Shown one piece after another: positions 50,108 to 59,370 of a DNA stretch of 64,000 bases (position 1 is its first letter; every line of letters starts with the position of its first letter). The translations under genes were made by a program, and so were the position numbers. The notes beneath the pieces are model-generated. The model ran no database searches. It had not been told where the DNA came from and saw nothing but the letters and a program-made list of their open reading frames with translations. Origin of the DNA: an uncultured Bacteroidota bacterium (GTDB lineage Bacteria; Bacteroidota; Bacteroidia; Flavobacteriales; Flavobacteriaceae). The DNA is taken from contig CABYPD010000001.1 in NCBI GenBank assembly GCA_902520835.1, positions 124,001 through 188,000 on the forward strand, in the 5' to 3' direction.

Positions 50108-51241
50108 ATGATTAATAGAACTAAATTTTTTTTATTACTCCTGGTATTTAGCTTCACCAGTCATTCTCAGGGAATAAAAACTTTTTTTGAAAGCCCAAAT
50201 GATTATTATTATATATCATCGGACTTACATATACATACTGTTTTTTCTGATGGTGTTGTATGGCCAACGCTTAGAGTTGATGAAGCTTTGAGGGATAGTA
50301 TTGATTTAATTTCATTAACTGAACACATTGAATATCAATCACATATATCAGACATTCCACATGAAAACAGAAATAGATCATTTCAAATAGCTGGTGGCTA
50401 TGTTAAAAATCAACCACTAGCTGTAGTTCATGGAACAGAAATTACTAAACCTATGCCTCCAGGTCATTTCAATGCTATTTTTATTAATGACGCAAATAGA
50501 TTTTTTGATATTGATAAAAAACCACTAGAATTTTCAAAAGCAATTAAAGAAGCTAATAAACAAGGGGCATTTGTTTTCTGGAATCATCCTCATTGGGAAG
50601 CGAATAGAAGTGATGGGATAGCAAAATTAGATCCAATACATAAAGAGATTATAAAAAAAGGGTTGCTTCATGGAATAGAGGTTGTTAATTTCGATACTTT
50701 TTCTGAGGAGGCTCTACAAATTGCTCTTGAAAATGAATTAACAATAATGGGTACCAGTGATGTACACATTTTAATTGAATGGGACTTTATTAACAAAAAA
50801 GAAAGTTATCATCGACCATTGACATTCATCATGTCAAAAAATAAATCAATAGACTCTCTAAAAAAAGCTCTCTTTGATGGTAATACATTTGTTTGGTATA
50901 GAGACCTTATAATTGGAAAATCGGAAAATCTAAACCAAGTCATTGAAAATAATTTTGAGATAATTTCTAAAGGATACAATTTCAGAGATAGAAAAGTTGA
51001 AATTTTGGAGGTTGAATTAAAAAATAAGTCTGTAGCACCTATTAACCTAAATTATACTGGAGAATACACATTCCACAACGATTATAAATACATTGAACTA
51101 TCTCCAAAGTCATCTAAAACTATTTATATAAAAACTAAAGAAGTTAAAAAGACAATTAATTTAAAATTTGAAATTTTAAATTATGTAGTAGGTCCTAAAA
51201 CAAACCTAATCTTTTCTAAAAATATAAATACTTTAAATTAA
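50108..51241 (+). CDS. PHP-domain phosphoesterase (Sb-PDE-like), exported
   Basis: A 377-residue protein with a signal peptide (to about FTSHSQ). The PHP metal motifs are SDLHIHTVFSDG, LTEHIEY, VHGTEIT, FWNHPHW and GTSDVH. The arrangement and secretion signal resemble the Sphingobacterium phosphodiesterase group (Sb-PDE-like), which cleaves phosphodiesters outside the cytoplasm; the natural substrate is not known to me. A C-terminal beta domain (about 300-377) follows. The MATE transporter gene starts one base after its stop. Confidence 0.82.
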   Translation: MINRTKFFLLLLVFSFTSHSQGIKTFFESPNDYYYISSDLHIHTVFSDGVVWPTLRVDEALRDSIDLISLTEHIEYQSHISDIPHENRNRSFQIAGGYVKNQPLAVVHGTEITKPMPPGHFNAIFINDANRFFDIDKKPLEFSKAIKEANKQGAFVFWNHPHWEANRSDGIAKLDPIHKEIIKKGLLHGIEVVNFDTFSEEALQIALENELTIMGTSDVHILIEWDFINKKESYHRPLTFIMSKNKSIDSLKKALFDGNTFVWYRDLIIGKSENLNQVIENNFEIISKGYNFRDRKVEILEVELKNKSVAPINLNYTGEYTFHNDYKYIELSPKSSKTIYIKTKEVKKTINLKFEILNYVVGPKTNLIFSKNINTLN

Positions 51242-51242
51242 T

Positions 51243-52607
51243 TTGATTTTTAATTCATATTTAAAAGAATTTTCATATAATTTAAAACTTTCATATCCCG
51301 TAATGGTTGGGCTAATTGGACATACATTGGTCCAGTTTGTAGACAACGCAATGGTTGGTAGATTAGGAACAGCTGAACTCGCAGCAATTTCTTTAGGAAA
51401 TAGTTTCATTTTTTTAGCAATGTCATTTGGTATTGGTTTTTCAACAGCAATTACACCGCTGATTTCTGAAAGCGATGCTAAGAAGGATTATCAAAAAACA
51501 AAAGATGTTTTATTGAATGGTATATTAATTTGTACAATTTTAGGAATAATTTTGTCGCTTGCTGTTCTTATTTTTAAACCTATAATATTTCACATGGGTC
51601 AACCTGAAGATGTTGTGAATCTTGCTTTTCCATATATCACATGGGTTGCAATTTCATTGGTTCCTCTTGTGATTTTTCAGTCATTTAAGCAATTCTCAGA
51701 CGGATTATCTCTCACTAAAATTTCTATGATTTCAACAATAATTGCAAATATTATAAATGTTATTATTAATTATATTTTAATTTATGGAAAACTTGGATTT
51801 CCAAAACTGGAATTGGTTGGTGCAGGGATTGGAACTTTAGTATCTAGAATAAGTATGGTTATTATTATAATAATAATTATAAAAAATAATAAAAAAACAA
51901 AGAATTTTTTCAGGTCTATTTACAGCTTAAATTTTTCAAAATCAATATCAAAAAATATTTTAAATTTAGGATATCCATCAGCACTTCAAATGATGTTTGA
52001 AGTTGGCTTTTTTATTGCTGGTGTATGGATATGTGGATTGATTGGCACTAATTACCAAGCAGCGAATCAAATAGCTCTTAATTTATCAACAATGACATTT
52101 ATGGTTGCTTTAGGACTTAGTGTTGCTGCGACAATAAGAGTTGGAAATCAAAAGGGTTATGAAGACTATTTAAATCTTAAAAGAGTAGCAATTTCATTCT
52201 TCTTATTAGTAGTGATAATTGAAATAGCATTTGCTATTATTTTCATTTTAGGATCTGAATTTTTCCCATGGTTATATTTGAGTAATGATGAATCAACGGG
52301 AGTTATAGAAACAGTTAAAATTGCTTCAAAACTATTAATTGTTGTTGCAGTATTTCAAGTTTTTGATGGAATACAAGTTATTGCTCAAGGTTGTTTGAGA
52401 GGTATTCAAGATGTAAAAATCCCTTCATTAATATGTTTTTTTTCTTACATAATTTTTGGATTGCCAGTTATGGTATATTTAGGTTTGTATACTGAACTTA
52501 AAGCGATAGGTGTATGGATTGGCTTTTTGTTTGGCCTAACAGCATCATCATTTTTTTTGAGTTTTAGATTTTTTATGAAAAGTGACCAATTAATCAAACT
52601 AAAATAG
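51243..52607 (+). CDS. MATE family efflux transporter
   Basis: A 454-residue inner-membrane protein with about 12 hydrophobic helices and the MATE (NorM/DinF) pattern: VMVGLIGHTLVQFVDNAMVG in helix 1, SEGxxx-like ITPLISESDAK, and a second-half ANQIALNLSTMTFMVALGLS. It exports organic cations or drugs using Na+ or H+. The start is TTG at 51243. The stop is immediately followed by the 3' end of tRNA-Arg on the other strand. Confidence 0.92.
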   Translation: MIFNSYLKEFSYNLKLSYPVMVGLIGHTLVQFVDNAMVGRLGTAELAAISLGNSFIFLAMSFGIGFSTAITPLISESDAKKDYQKTKDVLLNGILICTILGIILSLAVLIFKPIIFHMGQPEDVVNLAFPYITWVAISLVPLVIFQSFKQFSDGLSLTKISMISTIIANIINVIINYILIYGKLGFPKLELVGAGIGTLVSRISMVIIIIIIIKNNKKTKNFFRSIYSLNFSKSISKNILNLGYPSALQMMFEVGFFIAGVWICGLIGTNYQAANQIALNLSTMTFMVALGLSVAATIRVGNQKGYEDYLNLKRVAISFFLLVVIIEIAFAIIFILGSEFFPWLYLSNDESTGVIETVKIASKLLIVVAVFQVFDGIQVIAQGCLRGIQDVKIPSLICFFSYIIFGLPVMVYLGLYTELKAIGVWIGFLFGLTASSFFLSFRFFMKSDQLIKLK

Positions 52608-52681
52608 TGACCAAGGAAGGATTCGAACCCTCAACCGTCAGAGCCGAAATCTGATGTTCTATCCAGTTGAACTACTTGGCC
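52608..52681 (-). tRNA. tRNA-Arg(TCG)
   Basis: A 74-nt cloverleaf on the minus strand: acceptor GGCCAAG/CTTGGTC with one G-T pair, anticodon stem TCAGA/TCTGA around TTTCGGC (anticodon TCG), and T-arm GGGTTCGAATCC. The discriminator is A, and CCA is not encoded. It is 3 bases after the yqeY stop on the same strand and touches the MATE stop on the other. Confidence 0.94.
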
Positions 52682-52684
52682 AAT

Positions 52685-53134
52685 TCATGACAATTTTTTT
52701 CTTACAATTTCTGAAATTGTTTTTCCATCAGATTTTCCTGAAAGTTCTTTAGAGGCTAATCCCATAACTTTACCCATTTCCTTCATAGTTGTAGCACCTA
52801 ATTTAGTAATGATTTGACTAATTACTTCACTTACCTCATCACGACTCATTTGTTTTGGCAAAAAAGATTCAATTACAGAGGCTTGATTTAGTTCAACTTC
52901 ACTTAATTCTGGCCTATTTTGATTTTTATAAATATCAGCGCTTTCCTTTCTCTGCTTAACCAATTTTTGTAAAATTTTAATCTCATCATCAGATGTCATA
53001 TCATTTGAGGATCCCGACTGAGTTTTAAACAATAAAATAGCTGATTTAACTGCTCTCAAAGATTCTAATGTAACAGAATCTTTTGATTTCATTGCTGATT
53101 TTATATTTTTATCTATAATTTCTAATAAGCTCAT
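52685..53134 (-). CDS. GatB/YqeY domain protein
   Basis: A 149-residue free-standing YqeY domain: SLLEIIDKNIKSAMKSKD, LRAVKSAILLF, and a C-terminal MGKVMGLASKELSGKSDG that matches the tail of GatB. It is thought to bind tRNA, but its function is unproven. It lies 3 bases after ftsZ, a common flavobacterial arrangement, and 3 bases before tRNA-Arg. Confidence 0.92.
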   Translation of the reverse strand: MSLLEIIDKNIKSAMKSKDSVTLESLRAVKSAILLFKTQSGSSNDMTSDDEIKILQKLVKQRKESADIYKNQNRPELSEVELNQASVIESFLPKQMSRDEVSEVISQIITKLGATTMKEMGKVMGLASKELSGKSDGKTISEIVRKKLS

Positions 53135-53137
53135 AAA

Positions 53138-54916
53138 TTAGTCAACATTATCATGTAAAAAAGAGTTATCTGATTTTAATTCTATATTTCCATTATCATC
53201 TTCTTCAACTTTTGTTAAGGAAATTTCGGTACTTAAATCATTTTCTAAATCAATACCAGCTCTTTTATATGCAGGTTCTTTTTCCATATCCTCAACTCTT
53301 CGTGCCTTTGCAAATTTATAATTAAATTCTTTTAGTTTTATTTTTCTTTCTTCGGTTCGTTTAGCTAGTGCTTTTGCTATCGGATTATCAAATGGATTAA
53401 AATCTTCAACAGATTTTTTATTTTCTGGGTTTGTATTTATTTCATCTGTGGCTTTTACTGTATCAGAATCACCAACCATGGTATATGGAATAATCTGAAG
53501 GGGGTCAATTACTTCAAAATCATTAATATCCTCTTCTAAAACATGTATGACTTCGCGAGAGTTGGTTATATTAGGATCTTGAATATAATTTTTACTTTCA
53601 GATTTTACTATTTCAGCATCATTAACATAAATATCTCTAAAATCTAATTTAATTCTATCATCAATAATTTCTGAATTATTAAACGTAACAGTTTCGAATT
53701 CAACATTAATGTCTTTGAGATCTTCAATTTCAATAATTTCTTTTTCTTCATTAATATATTCTAAACTGTCATAATCAAAATTAATATTTTTAAAATCAAT
53801 AGAATCAGATGCATAATCATATTGAAGAGGAGGATCTAATTTTTTATCTTCAAATTTTTCAACAACTTCAGATTCTTCATCTAAATAATGAATTTTCTTT
53901 TTAGGGTCAACATGTATAATTTCATCTTGTAAACTAATATCAAAACCAGTTGCAATAACAGTTACCGATATTTCATCAACAAGGTTTGAATCCTCTCCAA
54001 TTCCCATAATAATATTAACGTTATTGCCAGCTCTTTCCTGAATATAATCATTGATAATACCTATTTCATCAATAGTTACTTCACTAGAACCAGAAAGAAT
54101 TAATAGTAGTACATTCTGTGCTCCCTGAATTCTATTATCATTAAGTAATGGGGAGTCTAGAGCATTAGTTACAGCTTTTATAGCTCTTTTATCACCAGAC
54201 GAACCAGCAGAGCCCATTATAGCACTCCCACTTTTAGATAAAACAGCTTTAGCATCTTTCAAATCAATATTTTGAGTATAGTGATGAGTAATAACTTCAG
54301 CAATTCCTTTAGCTGCAGTCGCAAGCACTTCATCAGCCTTAGAAAAACCTTCTTTAACACCTAAATTTCCATATATATCTCTTAATTTGTTGTTATTAAC
54401 AACTATTATTGAATCGCAATTATTTTTAAGTTTCTCTAAGCCTTTATTTGCTTGATTTTGTCTTATTTTTCCTTCAAAAACAAAAGGCATTGTTACAATT
54501 CCTACAGTCAAAATATCCATCTCCATTGCTAATTTTGAAATTATTGGAGCAGCACCAGTACCTGTACCACCACCCATTCCTGCTGTAATAAATACCATTT
54601 TTGTATTTTTTTCTAACATATCTCTGAGCTCAGTTAGATTTTCTATAGCAGCCTGTTCACCAATTGAAGGATTAGCCCCAGCACCCATTCCCTCAGTTAA
54701 ATTTACTCCCAACTGTATTTTGTTTGGAACAGGACTGTTTTTTAGAGCTTGCGAGTCTGTATTACAAACTACATAATCTACGCCTTTGATGCCCTTCAAA
54801 AACATATGGTTAATTGCATTACTTCCGCCACCACCGACTCCAATTACTTTTATAACATTGCTTTGATTTTTTGGGAGATCGAATGATAAATTATTAAAAT
54901 CTAGATTTGTACTCAT
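53138..54916 (-). CDS. ftsZ: cell division protein FtsZ
   Basis: A 592-residue tubulin-like GTPase that forms the division ring. The nucleotide loops are GVGGGGSNAINHM near 27 and the tubulin signature GGGTGTG at 115-121. After the globular core (to about 325) comes a long, strongly acidic linker rich in Asp, Glu and Ile, and then a conserved tail (PAYKRAGIDL ... NSFLHDNVD) typical of Flavobacteriia. It is longer than E. coli FtsZ (383 aa) because of the linker. It is preceded by ftsA with a 10-base gap. Confidence 0.97.
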   Translation of the reverse strand: MSTNLDFNNLSFDLPKNQSNVIKVIGVGGGGSNAINHMFLKGIKGVDYVVCNTDSQALKNSPVPNKIQLGVNLTEGMGAGANPSIGEQAAIENLTELRDMLEKNTKMVFITAGMGGGTGTGAAPIISKLAMEMDILTVGIVTMPFVFEGKIRQNQANKGLEKLKNNCDSIIVVNNNKLRDIYGNLGVKEGFSKADEVLATAAKGIAEVITHHYTQNIDLKDAKAVLSKSGSAIMGSAGSSGDKRAIKAVTNALDSPLLNDNRIQGAQNVLLLILSGSSEVTIDEIGIINDYIQERAGNNVNIIMGIGEDSNLVDEISVTVIATGFDISLQDEIIHVDPKKKIHYLDEESEVVEKFEDKKLDPPLQYDYASDSIDFKNINFDYDSLEYINEEKEIIEIEDLKDINVEFETVTFNNSEIIDDRIKLDFRDIYVNDAEIVKSESKNYIQDPNITNSREVIHVLEEDINDFEVIDPLQIIPYTMVGDSDTVKATDEINTNPENKKSVEDFNPFDNPIAKALAKRTEERKIKLKEFNYKFAKARRVEDMEKEPAYKRAGIDLENDLSTEISLTKVEEDDNGNIELKSDNSFLHDNVD

Positions 54917-54926
54917 GGTTATTGTT

Positions 54927-56231
54927 TTATTCTGCGTTTTCTAAAAAATTTTTTATTTTATCTGTAAACTTCTCAAAAACTGATCTTGAGAAATCTGAAT
55001 TATTTTTTTCAATATTGGATTTATCAGAAAGATCATCATCTGAAAAATCTTTTTTGTTATTATTTATTTTCTTTCTGTTCATTGAATTCATGACTAAACC
55101 AACAGCTGTCGCAAATGTTGGATCTGATATTTCAATTGAATTATTTCCTGCTAAGTGCTCATTTGGTTGTCCAAGTCTTGTATCCATTCCTGTTACTAAT
55201 TCAACACATTGTTTTAAATGTTTTAATTGGCTTCCTCCGCCAGTAAGGACAATACCAGCAATTAATTTTTTCTTCTGTTCGTCATGGCCATAGTTTTTAA
55301 TTTCAATAAAAACCTGTTCAATAATCTCAATAATTCTAGCATTAATTATTTTTGATAAATTTTTTAAGGTTATTTCTTTTGGGTCTCTTCCCCTCAGTCC
55401 TGGTATTGAAACGATTTCATTATCTTTATTTTCACCTGGCCATGCAGAGCCAAACTTAATCTTTAATAATTCTGCTTGTTTTTCAATTATTGAGCAGCCT
55501 TCTTTAATATCTTCAGTAATAATATTTCCTCCAAAGGGAATTACAGCAGTATGTCTGATAATACCATCTTTAAAAATTGCCAAATCAGTAGTTCCACCAC
55601 CAATGTCAATTAAAGCAACTCCAGCTTCTTTTTCTTCTTGACTTAAAACTGCATCAGCAGATGCTAATGGTTCTAAAGTTATTCCATCAAAGTCAATTCC
55701 TGCACTTTTCACACACCTTGCAATATTTTTAATCGAACTTACCTGCCCTACAACTACATGAAAATTAGCTTCCACTCTCGATCCAAACATTCCGATTGGT
55801 TCTTTTATTTCACCTTGAGCATCAACTTTATAATCCTGTGGTAAAACATGTATTATTTCCTCACCGGGAAGCATAACTAATTTATATACTTGATTAATTA
55901 ATTTGTCAATGTCTTCTTTATCAATAACTTGATCAGAATTTTCTCTAGTAACATAATCGCTGTGCTGTAAACTTCTAATATGTTGTCCAGCAATTCCTAC
56001 AACTACTTTATCAATTTTAAAGTCTGAGTTTTCTTCAGCTTCCTCAACTGCAAGTTGGATTGACTGTATAGTTTGAGTAATATTATTTACAACACCTCGA
56101 TGGACACCTAGACTTTTTGACTTTCCTATTCCTACAATTTTTAATTTACCATACTCATTAACAATTCCGATCATGGCTACAATTTTTGTAGTACCAATGT
56201 CTAATCCTATATACAATTCATTATTTTCCAT
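54927..56231 (-). CDS. ftsA: cell division protein FtsA
   Basis: A 434-residue actin-like ATPase that tethers FtsZ to the membrane. IGLDIGTTKIVAMIG (phosphate 1), ALIDIGGGTTDLAIF (phosphate 2) and IVLTGGGSQLKHL (adenosine) are present, with domain 1C between. The C-terminus (VFEKFTDKIKNFLENAE) is the usual amphipathic membrane helix. It starts 1 base after ftsQ. Confidence 0.97.
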   Translation of the reverse strand: MENNELYIGLDIGTTKIVAMIGIVNEYGKLKIVGIGKSKSLGVHRGVVNNITQTIQSIQLAVEEAEENSDFKIDKVVVGIAGQHIRSLQHSDYVTRENSDQVIDKEDIDKLINQVYKLVMLPGEEIIHVLPQDYKVDAQGEIKEPIGMFGSRVEANFHVVVGQVSSIKNIARCVKSAGIDFDGITLEPLASADAVLSQEEKEAGVALIDIGGGTTDLAIFKDGIIRHTAVIPFGGNIITEDIKEGCSIIEKQAELLKIKFGSAWPGENKDNEIVSIPGLRGRDPKEITLKNLSKIINARIIEIIEQVFIEIKNYGHDEQKKKLIAGIVLTGGGSQLKHLKQCVELVTGMDTRLGQPNEHLAGNNSIEISDPTFATAVGLVMNSMNRKKINNNKKDFSDDDLSDKSNIEKNNSDFSRSVFEKFTDKIKNFLENAE

Positions 56232-56232
56232 A

Positions 56233-56946
56233 TTATTTTTTTTGTGCTATTACTTGATTATTGATGTTCAAATCGAGTTTATTATAATTTTTAAATAAAT
56301 CTGTATTGACTTTTGCTGCATAAAAACCTTTATATTTTTTTAGTTTGTTTTCAAAATGATTAAGATTTCCAAGTTTTACTTGATATTTATAATCATTGAC
56401 AGAGAAGTAAAAACTAGCGCTATCTGCATAAAGATATTTTATATGTTCAATAAAGAAATTATCATTATTAATGTACTTAGCTAAAGAAGCTAAATCACAA
56501 AAAACTATTGAATCAATTTTTCCAAAAAAACTTTTAATATTAAGTTTTTTGTTCTCTATTTTTGGAATTCTTTCTCCCTTTTCAGATAAATAAAAATCAT
56601 AATCTTTTAGGTCGATTATAGGTTTCTTTTCTACAATTTCCAGCGAAAAATTTGATTGAATATCAATTGATGATGACACTTTATCTATGTAAGGTATTTC
56701 TAATACTTTTGACTCAATTTTTTCTAAATTAATAGACTTTACTAATATTGAATCAGATATTAGTTTTGATGTTTTAAGAATATTAAATATGGAATCGTTT
56801 GATATAAAATTATATGAATTAACATATATATTTGAGGAAGTAATTGAGGAAATATTAAATCCATTAACATAGTTTAAATAAACTATAGCTAAAATCTTTA
56901 ATGAAATAAAAATTGTAAATATTATATGTATAAACTTAATTTTCAA
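56233..56946 (-). CDS. ftsQ: cell division protein FtsQ/DivIB-like
   Basis: A 237-residue bitopic protein with an N-terminal helix (about 5-24) and an extracytoplasmic part. IPYIDKVSSSIDIQSNFSLEIVEKKPI is a POTRA-like segment; the sequence is otherwise poorly conserved, as FtsQ usually is. Assignment relies on topology plus position between murC and ftsA. The start is TTG at 56946, overlapping murC by 11 bases. Confidence 0.85.
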   Translation of the reverse strand: MKIKFIHIIFTIFISLKILAIVYLNYVNGFNISSITSSNIYVNSYNFISNDSIFNILKTSKLISDSILVKSINLEKIESKVLEIPYIDKVSSSIDIQSNFSLEIVEKKPIIDLKDYDFYLSEKGERIPKIENKKLNIKSFFGKIDSIVFCDLASLAKYINNDNFFIEHIKYLYADSASFYFSVNDYKYQVKLGNLNHFENKLKKYKGFYAAKVNTDLFKNYNKLDLNINNQVIAQKK

Positions 56947-58285
56947 GTATTAATTTTTTTTTTAAAGTCTGACATATTTTTCCAATACTTCCAGCTCCCA
57001 TTGTAATTATAATTTCAGAATTATCTTTATTGATTAATTCTAATAATTCGTTTTCATTGGCTAATGATTTATTCTTATTTTTTATTTTGTTTAGTAAAAG
57101 TCTTGAAGTTATACCTTTAATAGGTTTTTCCCTAGCTGGATATATATCTAACAAAACCACTCTATCAAACTTTTCTAAACTTTGAGCAAACTCATCAATT
57201 AAATCTCTTGTTCTAGTAAATAAATGAGGTTGGAATATCACAAATTTCTTAAGAGAAGGGTAAACATCATCTAAACAGTTAAAAACAGATTGAATCTCTT
57301 TTGGGTGATGAGCATAATCATCAATTAATATTTTTGGTTTAGTAAGCTCAAAAGAGAGTCTTCTTTTTACTCCTTTAAAGGTCTTTAGACTTTTCTTAAT
57401 TAAATCAAATGAAATATTCATTTTTAAAGAAATAATTATAGCAGCAAGAGCATTAATACAATTATATTTTCCTAACATATTAAACTGTATATTATTGTAC
57501 TTAATATCGTTTGTTACTATATCAAAGATTGACTGACCAGCCTTAGTTCTAAAGTTTTTAATAATAAAATTTGAATCATTCTTAAATCCATAATTAATTG
57601 ATTCAAAATCTAATTCATCATTAGAAATTAATATGCCTTCATCACGCAGATTTTTAGAAAATTGAACAAATGATGTTTTTAAATCATTATAATCCTTGTA
57701 AATATCAAAGTGATCACCATCAATATTATTAATACAAATAATATTAGGTTTTAATTTTAAAAATGTTCTATCATATTCATCAGCTTCAACAATAAAAATT
57801 TCATCTCCAATACATTTTAGATTTGAGTTATTTTCATTTAAAATTCCACCTATGAAAGCAGTATAATTTAGATTGGAAATACTTAATATGTGAGATAAAA
57901 TAGCAGTTATAGTTGTTTTACCATGTGTGCCAGCAATCGCAATAGAAAAATTATTATTTACTATTGATGCTAGTAAGTCAGATCTTTTAATAATTCTAAA
58001 ATGTAAATCTTTAAAAAATTTAAAAAGTATATTATCATGTGAAATTGCAGGAGTGTAAATTACTAAGGTTTTTGTTGGATCTTTAAAACTTTTATTAATA
58101 TTATTTATATCAAAATCATATAAAATATCAATACCTATTTTTTCTAAATTACAGGTCAATTCTGTTTTTTCTCTATCATATCCAGCAATATTTTTATTCT
58201 TGATAGCTAAATACTTAGCTAAGGATGACATTCCAATTCCTCCTGCACCTATGAAAAAATAATATTTGTAATCTTGGTAATTCAT
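56936..58285 (-). CDS. murC: UDP-N-acetylmuramate--L-alanine ligase
   Basis: A 449-residue Mur ligase that adds the first amino acid, L-Ala, to UDP-MurNAc in the cytoplasm. FIGAGGIGMSSLAKYL is the UDP-binding loop, GTHGKTT (119-125) the ATP loop, and DDYAHHPKEI the C-terminal motif. It overlaps murG by 4 bases and ftsQ by 11. Confidence 0.97.
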   Translation of the reverse strand: MNYQDYKYYFFIGAGGIGMSSLAKYLAIKNKNIAGYDREKTELTCNLEKIGIDILYDFDINNINKSFKDPTKTLVIYTPAISHDNILFKFFKDLHFRIIKRSDLLASIVNNNFSIAIAGTHGKTTITAILSHILSISNLNYTAFIGGILNENNSNLKCIGDEIFIVEADEYDRTFLKLKPNIICINNIDGDHFDIYKDYNDLKTSFVQFSKNLRDEGILISNDELDFESINYGFKNDSNFIIKNFRTKAGQSIFDIVTNDIKYNNIQFNMLGKYNCINALAAIIISLKMNISFDLIKKSLKTFKGVKRRLSFELTKPKILIDDYAHHPKEIQSVFNCLDDVYPSLKKFVIFQPHLFTRTRDLIDEFAQSLEKFDRVVLLDIYPAREKPIKGITSRLLLNKIKNKNKSLANENELLELINKDNSEIIITMGAGSIGKICQTLKKKLILEN

Positions 58286-59370
58286 TTAATATATTTTTCA
58301 ATTTCATCAACTATTAACTTTGTAGACTTTAAAGTTGAAAGTGATTTTAGATTATTAGCTAATTGATTTCTGTATTTATCACTAATAAAAATTTTATTTA
58401 TTACATTCTTTAGTTTATAATTAATCTCATCCTCATGAATTAATTCTGCAGCTTCCAAATCATATAAATATTTTGCATTTTTTGTTTGGTGATCTTCTGC
58501 AACATTTGGTGATGGAATAAAAATAACAGGTTTACCTACAAAGGATAATTCAGAAATAATAATAGCACCTGCTCTTGAAACAATCAAATCTGAGCAAGAT
58601 ATTACTGTTGGCATTTGATCTATAAAAGGTAAAATAATTAAGTTTTTAGATTTATTATCTTTTATTTTTTTTTTATACCTGTCTCCACATTGAAGTATTA
58701 CATTAAAATTATTTTTTTCAAAATAATCAATGTTATCCATAACAAACTCATTCATAACTTCAGACCCCAAACTTCCACCAAGAAATAAAATTGTTTTATT
58801 GTTTTTATTAATACCATATGCTTTTATAAATTTTTCTATTTTAATATTATCAGCTTTACCAAATCTATTTCTAACAGGATTCCCATAATTCAAAATTTTT
58901 TCTTTTGGAAAGAATTTTTCCATTCTATCATAGGATACAAAAATTTTATCAGCAAATTTCGATAATATTTTATTGGTAATGCCTGGGTAAGAGTTTTGCT
59001 CTTGAATAAAAATTGGAATTCTAAAAAGATTAGCAATAAATAAAGTTGGTCCGCTTGCAAATCCACCTGTTCCAATAACTACATTTGGTTTAAATGCATG
59101 TAAGATTTTAATTGATTGCAATAGACTAACGATTACTTTTAATGGAAATAATAAATTTGAAAAAAAGTTTTTTCTATTAAAACCAGATATCCATAACCCC
59201 CTTATTTTATATCCGTTTTCCGGAATTTTTTTCATTTCCATTCTAGAGCTTGAACCTGTAAATAATATTTTGGAACTTGAAAATCTTTCTTTAATTTCAT
59301 CAGCTATTGCTATAGCAGGATATATATGTCCTCCTGTGCCTCCTCCCGAAATTAAAAACTTTTTATCCAT
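58282..59370 (-). CDS. murG: UDP-N-acetylglucosamine--LPS/lipid I transferase MurG
   Basis: UDP-N-acetylglucosamine:undecaprenyl-pyrophosphoryl-MurNAc-pentapeptide transferase that makes lipid II on the inner face of the membrane; it acts on lipid I, not LPS. Motifs: GGGTGGHIYPAIAIADE, GTGGFASGPTL, QEQNSYPGITNKIL, FLGGSLGSEVMN and SRAGAIIISEL. The ATG at 59370 (MDKKFLISGGGTGG) puts the glycine loop at the usual distance and overlaps ftsW by 8 bases; the track's ATG at 59382 adds four residues and also remains possible. Confidence 0.96.
   Translation of the reverse strand: MDKKFLISGGGTGGHIYPAIAIADEIKERFSSSKILFTGSSSRMEMKKIPENGYKIRGLWISGFNRKNFFSNLLFPLKVIVSLLQSIKILHAFKPNVVIGTGGFASGPTLFIANLFRIPIFIQEQNSYPGITNKILSKFADKIFVSYDRMEKFFPKEKILNYGNPVRNRFGKADNIKIEKFIKAYGINKNNKTILFLGGSLGSEVMNEFVMDNIDYFEKNNFNVILQCGDRYKKKIKDNKSKNLIILPFIDQMPTVISCSDLIVSRAGAIIISELSFVGKPVIFIPSPNVAEDHQTKNAKYLYDLEAAELIHEDEINYKLKNVINKIFISDKYRNQLANNLKSLSTLKSTKLIVDEIEKYIK

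Noticed and set aside
51860-51900. Simple-sequence run of AT-rich triplets inside the MATE gene (ATTATTATAATAATAATT)
   Set aside because: It encodes an isoleucine-rich transmembrane helix in frame, which AT-rich codon use explains.
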